Origin: Methylovulum psychrotolerans | Lineage (GTDB): Bacteria > Pseudomonadota > Gammaproteobacteria > Methylococcales > Methylomonadaceae | Reading direction: 5' to 3' | Length of the DNA stretch: 42,232 nt | Assembly: GCF_002923755.1 (NCBI RefSeq) | Contig: NZ_PGFZ01000004.1 | Span: forward strand, 121,298 to 163,529 | In this document: positions 6,780-14,594 of the stretch, in pieces | Layout of the letters: each line of letters starts with the position of its first letter | How positions within the stretch are numbered: the stretch's first letter is position 1 | The notes under the pieces: generated by a model | The model's input: only the letters and a program-made list of their open reading frames with translations | Told to the model about the DNA's origin: nothing | Database searches by the model: none | Made by a program: the position numbers and the translations under genes

Positions 6780-8920
6780 GTTTGTTTGATCAATTTAAAA
6801 AAATTCCGGGCAAGTCCCAAGAACCCCAAAAACCAGAGCAGCCCGTTGCACCTGTGGCCGTTCCTGAGCCGTTAGCGTTAGAACCCTTGGTTGCCGAAAC
6901 GCCTGTACAAGAAGCCCCACAAATGGCGGCAGAAGGGCCCGAAACAGCCGTTGAAACGGTGGCCGAGCCTGCTGCCGTTACTGAGACTGAGGCGGCTAGC
7001 GACACTGCACCTGCTGTTACTGAGGCTGTTAGCGACACAGCACCAGCACCTGCCGCCGCGCCCACACCGAGTACCGAGGATAGCCCAGGTCAACGTTTTA
7101 CGGTCGGTATCGACTTAGGCACGACCCATTGCGTGTTGTCGTATTCAAAAACGGGTGATGAAGATGAGGAATTTGTCCAACAGGTGATGGCGGTTCCGCA
7201 ACTGACTTCACCCGGCATGGTCGAAGACAGCTATCAATTGCCGTCTTTTCTCTATCAAGCTCATGAATCCGAATTGGCGCAAGGTTCCACGTCGTTGCCA
7301 TGGACAGCCAAACCGGATTATCTGGTCGGGGAAATCGCCCGCAACTTGGGCAGCAAAACCCCCATCCGTCTGGTCTCCAGCGCGAAAAGCTGGTTATGCC
7401 ATGCCGGGGTCGATTGTAAGGCGGCTATCTTACCCGCCGACGCACCGGACGAAGTTACCCGCGTGTCGCCGTTCCAAGCCAGTGTCGCGTATTTGCAGCA
7501 TTTGCGCGATGCTTGGGAATATCAGCATCCACACGCGCCTTTATCCGAACAGGATGTGGTGATTACCGTACCCGCTTCGTTTGATCCGGCGGCGCGGGAA
7601 TTGACAGTGGAAGCGGCACGTTCGGTCGGCTTAGGCCAAGCTATTCTGTTAGAAGAACCGCAAGCCGCCGTGTATAGCTGGATTGAAAAAAGCCACGGCG
7701 ACTGGCGTAAGCAAGTCAACTGCGGCGATATTATCCTGATCGTCGATATTGGCGGCGGCACCACCGACTTGTCGCTGATTGCCGTGACCCAACAAAACGG
7801 TAATCTGGAACTGACGCGGGTGGCGGTCGGCGACCATATCTTGCTGGGCGGCGACAATATGGACTTGGCCTTGGCCTACACCGTCAAAGCCAAACTGGAA
7901 AAAGACGGTGGCCAACGTTTGCAGCCTTGGCAAATCCAAGCCCTGACCCACAGTTGCCGCGATGCCAAAGAAAAGCTCTTCACCGACTATAGCTTGGACA
8001 CCATCCCGCTGGTCATCGCCAACCGCAGTTCGTCGTTAATCGGTGGCTCTTTGCGCACCGAACTGACCCGCGACGAAGTCAACCGCGTTTTGGTGGAAGG
8101 CTTCTTGCCGAAAGTCGCCATTACCGACCGTCCGGTCAGCCGCACCCGTTCCGGTTTGCGCACCGCCGGGTTGCCATACGCGCAAGATGCGGGCATTACC
8201 CGTCATTTGGCGGCGTTTTTGGCGAAACAACAAGATGCCACTAACGATTTGGCGGATATTAACTTGCCCGCCCACGCCACCTTCCTGCACCCTTCCGCTG
8301 TGCTGTTTAACGGCGGGGTGTTAAAAGCGGGGGCGTTGGCCGAACGATTGATGCAAGTCCTTAACTCTTGGCTGATCGCCGAACAAGCCCCCGAAGCCCG
8401 CTTATTGGCGGGTGCGGATTTGGACTTGGCGGTGGCGCGGGGCGCGGCTTACTACGGTTTCGTCCGCAAAGGCCGGGGTGTCCGTATCAAAGGCGGTACT
8501 GCCGCGTCCTATTACGTCGGCGTGGAAAGCTCCATGCCCGCCGTACCCGGTTTGCCGCCGGAATTGGAAGCCTTGTGTATCGCCCCGTTCGGTATGGAAG
8601 AAGGTACCCAAGAAGAGTTGCCTGATGATGAATTCGGCTTGGTGATCGGTGAACCCGTCCGCTTCCGCTTCTTCGCCTCCAACAGCCGCCGCGACGACCG
8701 CGTCGGTACCCGCTTGGATTTCTGGAATGATGATGAATTGTCGGAACTGGCGGAAATTGAGATTACCTTGTCGGATGCAGGACGTAGGCCGGGCGAAGTT
8801 ATCCCCGTGCATTTGTGCGCGGCAGTGACCGAAGTCGGCACCTTAGAGCTGCACGCGGTCTCGCAGAAAGATGATAGCCGCTGGAAGATTGAGTTTGATG
8901 TGAGGGCGGGGGAGAACTAG
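6776..8920 (+). CDS. Non-canonical Hsp70-family ATPase with N-terminal extension
   Basis: The 714-residue product is an Hsp70-type ATPase, but not DnaK. Residues 1-105 form a Pro/Ala/Glu/Val-rich, low-complexity extension after a short MSLFDQFKKIPGK. The ATPase domain starts at about 108 with VGIDLGTTHCVLSYS (phosphate-1 motif), then VDIGGGTTDLSLIAV (phosphate-2) and SAVLFNGGVLKAGALAERL (adenosine motif). After about residue 590 a short beta-rich region replaces the DnaK substrate-binding domain and helical lid. It is coupled by ATGA overlap to DUF2760. Related loci often carry a second, larger Hsp70 after this one; here the next DNA is an AT-rich island, so the second gene is absent or was lost. 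Client proteins are unknown. Confidence 0.88.
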   Translation: MSLFDQFKKIPGKSQEPQKPEQPVAPVAVPEPLALEPLVAETPVQEAPQMAAEGPETAVETVAEPAAVTETEAASDTAPAVTEAVSDTAPAPAAAPTPSTEDSPGQRFTVGIDLGTTHCVLSYSKTGDEDEEFVQQVMAVPQLTSPGMVEDSYQLPSFLYQAHESELAQGSTSLPWTAKPDYLVGEIARNLGSKTPIRLVSSAKSWLCHAGVDCKAAILPADAPDEVTRVSPFQASVAYLQHLRDAWEYQHPHAPLSEQDVVITVPASFDPAARELTVEAARSVGLGQAILLEEPQAAVYSWIEKSHGDWRKQVNCGDIILIVDIGGGTTDLSLIAVTQQNGNLELTRVAVGDHILLGGDNMDLALAYTVKAKLEKDGGQRLQPWQIQALTHSCRDAKEKLFTDYSLDTIPLVIANRSSSLIGGSLRTELTRDEVNRVLVEGFLPKVAITDRPVSRTRSGLRTAGLPYAQDAGITRHLAAFLAKQQDATNDLADINLPAHATFLHPSAVLFNGGVLKAGALAERLMQVLNSWLIAEQAPEARLLAGADLDLAVARGAAYYGFVRKGRGVRIKGGTAASYYVGVESSMPAVPGLPPELEALCIAPFGMEEGTQEELPDDEFGLVIGEPVRFRFFASNSRRDDRVGTRLDFWNDDELSELAEIEITLSDAGRRPGEVIPVHLCAAVTEVGTLELHAVSQKDDSRWKIEFDVRAGEN

Positions 8921-9345
8921 GCTTTTTTGCGTTATCCGTTATCTTATCGGTCTTGAATGTCGGGCAGGTTTCTGCCCGATGTTTACTGTCAATTTAAGCT
9001 GGGCTTTTGCATATGAGTTACACAAAATAATCTCTTTCTTTAGCGGAAAAAGTAAAGAGTTCTTGAAAGGATCTATATTAGCTATATCTGAAATAAGTGT
9101 TTTGAATGAATGTAACACATTAATTTTATAGTTATCTACGTTATTTAATTTAAAATCCAAATTGGTGAGGGTATTGAATGTTGTTAAGTTAATAAACCAT
9201 TCGTCTTACAGGCATCACGGAATTTTTTTGGATTATGGAAATATCAGCTTTGTTGATGGTGAACGGTGAATAATGTGGTTGAGTATAGGTGTCGGATGAT
9301 TTCAGAAACTATACTGATGTCTTTATCTTGATTTGTAGGATTTAA
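8921..9345. other. AT-rich gap between the Hsp70 and TIR genes
   Basis: This stretch contains a 7-bp hairpin (CGGGCAG-GTTT-CTGCCCG, 8961-8978) shortly after the Hsp70 stop. It lacks a T run and so is a weak terminator candidate. Base composition changes abruptly here from GC-rich to AT-rich. The only ORF (minus strand, 73 codons) has no recognisable features and I do not call it a gene. The TIR-gene promoter should lie in the last 150 nt, but I see no convincing -35/-10 pair. Confidence 0.5.
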
Positions 9346-10833
9346 ATGAGCGGAGTTAAGTTAGAGGAGGTTTTTAAAGTTGGTGGTGTTCCCACCCATA
9401 CATTCGTAGAGCCTGTTGAATACAATCAGCTAATTGTGGCACTGAGAACTCCGGGTCGGGGAATAGTTGTCGAGGGGCCTTCCGGTATTGGTAAAACTAC
9501 AGCTTTGATGAGAGCTATTGATAAACTTTGCATAAAGGAGGATGTTATAAATCTTTCGGGTCGTCGAACGCAAGATATTGATCTAATAAAAGAACTTCCC
9601 AATATGGGTGATGTTGGAATTGTTCTTATTGATGATTTTCATCGGTTAGATAATAAAATAAAGCAGGATATCGCCGATCACTTAAAGCTTCTTGCTGATG
9701 AAGAATCCACAGGAAGCAAGATAATTGTTCTTGGGATAAATCAAGCTGGACAAACTTTGATCAAATTCGCACAGGATCTCAATAATCGACTTGAAGTCAT
9801 AAGCTTTGAAAAGAATCCGGATGAAAAAGTAAGGGAGCTTCTAAATAAGGGTCAGGATGCCTTAAAAATTAATATTAACATTATTGATGATATTGTTTCT
9901 GAATCAAATGGTAGTTTTTATATTGCTCAAATGTTGGCTAGCCAAATTTGTATAGATGCTAATATTTTGGAATCAAGTCAAGAAATACAGTCAGTTGAAG
10001 TAAGTTTTGAATTCAGCAGAGGCAAAGTATTTGACCGATTGTCGAGAAGCTTTAAGGATTGTGCTACGGCTTTTTGCCAAGGAACACGTGTCCGACCAGA
10101 AGGCCGAGCTCCCTATTTACATTTACTTTATTGGTTGGCGCAATCAGACGATTGGACAGTATCAATTAAACACATACTACGACAGCACCCTGAACATAGG
10201 GGGAGCATTATTCAAGTGGCAGAAAAAGGATATTTGGCTAGTCTAATTAACACTAACCCAGAAATTTCATCTGTTCTTCATTACGATAGCGTGTCTCAGT
10301 TATTAACTGTCGAAGATCCGCAATTCATGTATTACATAAAAAACTTATCATGGAATAAGTTTGCTAAAGACATCGGATTTGACTCAATTGGATTTACAAC
10401 TCCTTATGATTTTGCATTGTCTTTTGCAGGGGAAGATAGGGAAATAGCCAAGATGCTTTTTGACAAATTTGAAGAACGTGAAACCCATGTATTCTATGAT
10501 AAAAATGAGCAGCATCGAATACTAGCGCAAGATGTTGAGGATTATCTCCGTCCGATTTATCAATCGGATGCGGAGTTTGTAGTTGTATTATTGAGTCTGT
10601 CTTATCCTAAGAAAATTTGGTGTAAATTCGAATCAGATAACTTTAAACAGAGGTTTAAAGAAAAATCAGTTATACCTATTTGGTTCGATGAAGTTCAGCC
10701 GGGATTGTTTGATGAAACTACAAGAGTAGGCGGAATTAGTTTTGTACGAAGCATAAATATAGAAAACCAGTTGGATAGCATCGTTGATCTATGTTGCAAA
10801 AAGTTGCAAGAATTTAGAAATGAACGGAATTAA
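9346..10833 (+). CDS. ATPase-TIR fusion, candidate NADase defence protein
   Basis: The 495-residue protein joins an N-terminal P-loop ATPase to a C-terminal TIR domain. Walker A is GPSGIGKT (44-51) and Walker B is IVLIDDF (92-98); a helical region runs to about 345. The TIR domain (354-490) opens with YDFALSFAGEDREIA and carries LSLSYPKKIWCKFESDNF; the Glu of WCxxE (E429) is at the usual catalytic position of NAD-hydrolysing TIRs. AGGA lies 6 nt before ATG 9346. Bacterial TIR proteins with a nucleotide-switch ATPase commonly kill infected cells by depleting NAD or making a signal nucleotide. No long repeat sensor domain is visible, so what it senses is unknown. The gene stands alone and is much more AT-rich than both neighbours, which suggests transfer. 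Domains are clear; the defence role is inferred. Confidence 0.85.
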   Translation: MSGVKLEEVFKVGGVPTHTFVEPVEYNQLIVALRTPGRGIVVEGPSGIGKTTALMRAIDKLCIKEDVINLSGRRTQDIDLIKELPNMGDVGIVLIDDFHRLDNKIKQDIADHLKLLADEESTGSKIIVLGINQAGQTLIKFAQDLNNRLEVISFEKNPDEKVRELLNKGQDALKININIIDDIVSESNGSFYIAQMLASQICIDANILESSQEIQSVEVSFEFSRGKVFDRLSRSFKDCATAFCQGTRVRPEGRAPYLHLLYWLAQSDDWTVSIKHILRQHPEHRGSIIQVAEKGYLASLINTNPEISSVLHYDSVSQLLTVEDPQFMYYIKNLSWNKFAKDIGFDSIGFTTPYDFALSFAGEDREIAKMLFDKFEERETHVFYDKNEQHRILAQDVEDYLRPIYQSDAEFVVVLLSLSYPKKIWCKFESDNFKQRFKEKSVIPIWFDEVQPGLFDETTRVGGISFVRSINIENQLDSIVDLCCKKLQEFRNERN

Positions 10834-10888
10834 ATTCGAGATAAGCGCATATTCCGCTAGTTATTTTATAAAACCCTATGGGCTTACC

Positions 10889-11569
10889 TCACTGGCAAGT
10901 CATCCGCTGAATAAAATCCTGCAAGCTTTGGCCTTCACTGTCGGCAAAAGTCTCATTTTCCGCTTGGAGGCTTTGAATCCGGTCGAGGCGGAAGTTGCGG
11001 AAATCGTCGCGTAGTTCGCACCAACCGACCAAGGTCCAAGTGCTGCCCCAAAAATACAATCCCAATGGACGGATACGGCGTAGGCTGTGTTCGCCGTCTG
11101 CACGGCAATAAGCCAGTTGTAACATGCGTTTGTTATCGATGGCTTTGCGGCAAATATCCAGATGACTATCTATGTCTTGGCGGTGGCTGAAGCGCAGCGC
11201 GAACAGTTTGCTGTCTTCGATTTTATGGCGTAATCCGGCGGGCATCACGGCGGTGATTTTGTCCAGGGCGGTTTGTGCGGAGTGGCCCAGTTCGTTGCCT
11301 GCCCAGGTTTTGCTCATCCGCGCTCCGATGACCAAGGCCTCGATTTCGTCGGAGGTGAACATGATCGGCGGGATGTCGATGGTATGCAACAAGCGATAAC
11401 CGACCCCGGCTTCTCCTTCAACGGGTACGCCGGATAGGCTCAGATCCTGGATGTCGCGGTAAATGGTGCGCTCGGACACTTCCAGACGCTCGGCGAGTTG
11501 TTTGGCGGTGACTAAGCGCTTGTTGCGCAAGAGTTGGACTATTTGAAAGAGGCGGTCGGCGCGGCGCAT
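10889..11569 (-). CDS. YafY-type HTH-WYL transcriptional regulator
   Basis: The 226-residue protein starts with a DeoR-like winged helix-turn-helix (MRRADRLFQIVQLLRNKRLV, then AKQLAERLEVSERTIYRDIQDL). A C-terminal WYL domain spans about residues 135-205 and includes KRMLQLAYCRADGEHSLRRI and RPLGLYFWGSTWTLVGWCELR. WYL domains bind nucleic acid or small ligands and make these proteins ligand-responsive regulators. The gene lies 53 nt after the VOC gene on the same strand and is probably cotranscribed with it. A 9-bp palindrome upstream of the VOC gene (12048-12071) is a likely operator. The ligand is unknown. Confidence 0.9.
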   Translation of the reverse strand: MRRADRLFQIVQLLRNKRLVTAKQLAERLEVSERTIYRDIQDLSLSGVPVEGEAGVGYRLLHTIDIPPIMFTSDEIEALVIGARMSKTWAGNELGHSAQTALDKITAVMPAGLRHKIEDSKLFALRFSHRQDIDSHLDICRKAIDNKRMLQLAYCRADGEHSLRRIRPLGLYFWGSTWTLVGWCELRDDFRNFRLDRIQSLQAENETFADSEGQSLQDFIQRMTCQ

Positions 11570-11622
11570 GGTGTGGTTTGCCTAGGTGGCCGACGCGTCG
11601 GCCACCCGTAGCTTAAGAGTGG

Positions 11623-11997
11623 TTAGGAAGGGGAGTATAAGCCAATGCGGTTGCCTTCGCTATCTGACAGCAGTGCGAAGTAGCCGCATTCGCCGTCATG
11701 AATCGGCGTTTTGGGGAGGATGGGGCTACCGCCGTTTTGTAGGCCTCTGTCCAGCGGCAGATTTAAGTCTTCGCCGCCGTTGAAGTAGACTACGGTGCCG
11801 GTTGAGCTGGGTTGGTAGCACTCGCCCTGTACCAGCATACCGCTGACCGCCCCTTCTTCGCTGGCAAAAATTGCCATTTGCAGGCCATTCATTTCATCGT
11901 CTTTGAAGGTGGTTGCCAATAGGGTTTGGTAAAAGTTTTTCGCGCGTTGCATATCGGTTACGGGAATATCAAACCAGCTTGCTACATTAATGTTCAT
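11623..11997 (-). CDS. VOC (glyoxalase/bleomycin-resistance fold) protein
   Basis: This 124-residue single VOC domain begins INVASWFDIPVTDMQRAKNF and ends GYFALLSDSEGNRIGLYSP, both characteristic of the PhnB-like/glyoxalase superfamily. Asp9 and the Glu of SEGNRIGLYS are at positions where members bind metal; the first ligand is usually His or Glu, so metal binding is uncertain. A CGGAG ribosome site precedes ATG 11997. It is the first gene of a probable two-gene unit with the WYL regulator. VOC proteins of this size include lyases, dioxygenases and antibiotic-sequestering proteins; the substrate cannot be read from the sequence. Confidence 0.88.
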   Translation of the reverse strand: MNINVASWFDIPVTDMQRAKNFYQTLLATTFKDDEMNGLQMAIFASEEGAVSGMLVQGECYQPSSTGTVVYFNGGEDLNLPLDRGLQNGGSPILPKTPIHDGECGYFALLSDSEGNRIGLYSPS

Positions 11998-12047
11998 CTG
12001 TTGTCTCCGGGGGTTAAGTGTTAAGGAGCGGCTATGGTATGACAGGC

Positions 12048-12071
12048 CTACTGACAGCGTGGTGTCAGTAG
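12048..12071. promoter_or_regulatory. Candidate operator upstream of the VOC-WYL unit
   Basis: A perfect 9-bp inverted repeat, CTACTGACA, then GCGTGG, then TGTCAGTAG, lies 51 nt upstream of the VOC start codon. Its arms, spacing and place just ahead of an operon ending in an HTH-WYL regulator suggest an autoregulatory binding site. This is inferred from symmetry and position. Confidence 0.5.
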
Positions 12072-12297
12072 TGTTTTAGTGGGGCGCAATAGTTGACAGG
12101 TGTTTAACAGATTGTTCAAATTGATTTGACAGGGCGACTACAAGGGGAAGTTATCATAAAATCTATTATTATCGATTTTTATTGACAAAATTTGTGCTGC
12201 CCCAGTCGCAACGTGATAATGCCCAGCGGCGTTTGGCTGGGCTGACTAAGCCGCTGTTGCGGGCAAGATGCCCGCGCTCCAAAAGTAAAGTTAGGCA
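12072..12297. other. Rest of the non-coding gap between the VOC gene and the MCP gene
   Basis: Apart from the palindrome at 12048-12071 and the REP-like element at 12259-12283, I see no ORF or RNA-like structure. Two TTGACA boxes on the plus strand (near 12092 and 12126) have no -10 at a proper distance and no downstream gene on that strand. Confidence 0.4.
12259..12283. repeat. REP-like palindrome, copy 2
   Basis: A perfect 7-bp inverted repeat (GCGGGCA-AGA-TGCCCGC) with the tail GCTCCAAA lies 15 nt beyond the MCP stop codon. It matches the copy at 3384-3406 in loop, right arm and tail. It could act as a weak transcription end or an mRNA-stabilising hairpin for the MCP transcript. Confidence 0.6.
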
Positions 12298-14553
12298 TTA
12301 AGCCGCGACTTCGGGTAAGGTGAAAATGCCTACCGATGACACCAAGTCGCCGGATAGGTTGACCAATAATTCGGTTTGGCGGCTTTGGTCTTGGAGTTGG
12401 CTGTAGGTTTCTTCGGTGCTGTTTTGGATTTGTCGGGCGCGTTCCACCAGCCGTTTTGAGACTTCGGATTGTTGGGTGGAACTGCTGGCGATAGTTTGTA
12501 CCAGATGCACCAGAATGGCGGTGGTGTCGCGGGTCGCCTGCATTTCGTCGCCTGCTTGTTGCGCCAGTTCGGTGCCGCGGACGACTTGGCTGATGGCGTT
12601 GTTCATGGTGGTGATGGTGTTGGCGGTTTCGGCTTGGATATTGTTGACCAGCGAGGAGATTTTTGAGGTCGCTTCGCGGGAGCTTTCCGCCAGTTTTTGT
12701 ACTTCGTTGGCCACCACGGCAAAGCCGCGTCCGGCTTCGCCCGCTGAGGAGGCTTGCATGGTGGCGTTTAGGGCGAGGACATGGGTGCGTTCGGCGACAT
12801 CGTTAATGATGTTGACGATGCCGCCGATTTCTTGTGAGCGTTCGCCTAAGCGTTTGATGCGTTTTTCGGTTTCGCGGATGGTGGTGCGGATGCTGGTGAT
12901 GCCGTTGATGGTGTCGGAAACGGTGGCTTGGGCTTTATCGGTATTGTTGATGGCCTTCTCGGCGGCAAGGTTGCAGGAGGCGGCCAGTTTGGCGACTTCC
13001 AGCATGGCTTTGGAGGCGGCGCCCAGTTCGTGGGCGGCTTGTTCGACTTCGCGTTTTTCATCGGCGGCGACATCAATCACCCGTGCCGATTGGCTTTGCA
13101 CTTGTTGGGAAACGTGGGCGACTTCGTCGGCGATTTGCGTCACCCGTTGCAAGACGTGGGCGGTTTCGTAGGTCAGCAGGTTTAAGGCCTCCGCCAGCGG
13201 ACCGGTAACGTCGCCCGCCGCTACGGCTTGGACGGTCAAATCTTTTTGCGCGAGTTTCCCTACTGACACCAGCAGTTCGACAATGGAGTTGTTGAGCCAT
13301 TCTTTTTCCTGTTCTATTTTCCGGCGCACGGCTTCGCGCTGGTCGACCATCAGGTCGAACTGGCGGCCTAACAGGCCAATCTCGTCATGGGTTTGTAAAT
13401 GGGCGCGGACGCTGTTGTCACCTGCCGCCAGTTTTTGCATAACGTCCACTAATAGGCCGACGGGACGGGTGATGGAGTTGGTGATGTAGAGGGCGACCAG
13501 GGTACAGCCCGCAATGAGGGTGATGATGACCACGGCTAAGGCGAGCAGGGTCAGGCTGGCGGACTGGATTTGGCGGCTGAATATAGCATCCAGTTCATTC
13601 ACGCCGAGGGTGATTTCGTTATACATTTCGTTAATCGCTAAGCTATGCCGCGAAAAGTAGTTGGCGGGCGGGTAATCTAAGGCCGCTTGGGTGATGATTT
13701 GGGTGTCGGCCAGTTCGATGGCCTTTTTGATTAAGGCGGTCGTGGTGTTGAATTGGCTATTTAGGGATTCTTGGGCTTTCGGGTCGGCTTGTTTGTGCTC
13801 GGCGTTGAGGAAATGGTTAAAGTTCTGCTCGGCGGTGTCTAAATGCTCATTAGCGATGCTGAGCATCAGGATCAGGCGGCCCCGGTCGCGGGGCAGGTTG
13901 CCGCTTAGGGTGTCGGCTGGGATTTTTTTGGTGGCCCGTTCGGCGGCTTGTAACAATAAGCCCGTACCCCAGCCGTTTGCTTGGTCTATGTACTCGGCGA
14001 TAAGGGGGGCATCGACAAGGATGGCGCGGATTAAGAAGTATGATTCGGGGTTGGGGTCTAGCGCTAGGCCGTAATGGTCGATGATGACCGTTAAAATATC
14101 TCGCACCTTGGCGATCAGCCATGCATCTGAGCGGAACAGCTCCGGCGGCGTTACCGAGTGGTCTCTGGCTTTGCGGGCGATTTTCGGCCATTCTTGCTTA
14201 AAGTTTTCCCAAAGTTCCTGCACTTCGGTGTCGCCGATAGTTTGGCTTAAGGTATCGATGTCAGTTATTTTTCGCTCAATGGCATGTTGGGCGGCTTGGC
14301 TTTCGGCGGCACCGTTACCCATAAAGCCGACCGAATAGGCGCGGTGTTTGGATAATAATTGGCTGAGGGCGAGCAGTTCTTTGGCTAAGCGCAGGCCTTG
14401 TTGTTCGCGTTTGGTTTCGTTGATTTTATCCCATTGGCTATCAATGACGGAATAGAAGGCGGTACCGACCAGAACTAAGGCCAGTAAGGCTAAAATAGCG
14501 AATTTTTGCCGTAATAATAAGCCGCTAAACGGCGTAATGTGTGCTTGTGCCAT
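12298..14553 (-). CDS. Methyl-accepting chemotaxis protein (PilJ-like layout)
   Basis: The 751-residue receptor has TM1 at about 16-36, a large helical periplasmic sensor (37-330), TM2 at about 333-356, a HAMP domain (ITRPVGLLVDVMQKLAAGDN onward, to about 410) and a long cytoplasmic signalling coiled coil. The hairpin tip that contacts CheA/CheW is clear: IINDVAERTHVLALNA and AGRGFAVVANEVQKLAESS. The ligand domain is not one I can name; its helical content resembles four-helix-bundle sensors. No CheR-docking pentapeptide is seen at the C-terminus (FTLPEVAA). It is the last gene of the chemosensory operon, 41 nt after the CheA-type gene. There is no strong Shine-Dalgarno, so translation may depend on coupling. 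Confidence 0.93.
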   Translation of the reverse strand: MAQAHITPFSGLLLRQKFAILALLALVLVGTAFYSVIDSQWDKINETKREQQGLRLAKELLALSQLLSKHRAYSVGFMGNGAAESQAAQHAIERKITDIDTLSQTIGDTEVQELWENFKQEWPKIARKARDHSVTPPELFRSDAWLIAKVRDILTVIIDHYGLALDPNPESYFLIRAILVDAPLIAEYIDQANGWGTGLLLQAAERATKKIPADTLSGNLPRDRGRLILMLSIANEHLDTAEQNFNHFLNAEHKQADPKAQESLNSQFNTTTALIKKAIELADTQIITQAALDYPPANYFSRHSLAINEMYNEITLGVNELDAIFSRQIQSASLTLLALAVVIITLIAGCTLVALYITNSITRPVGLLVDVMQKLAAGDNSVRAHLQTHDEIGLLGRQFDLMVDQREAVRRKIEQEKEWLNNSIVELLVSVGKLAQKDLTVQAVAAGDVTGPLAEALNLLTYETAHVLQRVTQIADEVAHVSQQVQSQSARVIDVAADEKREVEQAAHELGAASKAMLEVAKLAASCNLAAEKAINNTDKAQATVSDTINGITSIRTTIRETEKRIKRLGERSQEIGGIVNIINDVAERTHVLALNATMQASSAGEAGRGFAVVANEVQKLAESSREATSKISSLVNNIQAETANTITTMNNAISQVVRGTELAQQAGDEMQATRDTTAILVHLVQTIASSSTQQSEVSKRLVERARQIQNSTEETYSQLQDQSRQTELLVNLSGDLVSSVGIFTLPEVAA

Positions 14554-14594
14554 AATGTTAACTCGTGTGGATTAAGGGGTTTTGCCGTCGATAG

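Noticed and set aside
8939-9160. 73-codon minus-strand ORF between the Hsp70 and TIR genes
   Set aside because: No ribosome site or domain; its C-terminal codons run through the hairpin at 8961-8978, and AT-rich DNA often yields such frames.
12085-12135. TTGACA boxes as plus-strand promoters
   Set aside because: No -10 hexamer at 16-18 nt and no plus-strand gene downstream.
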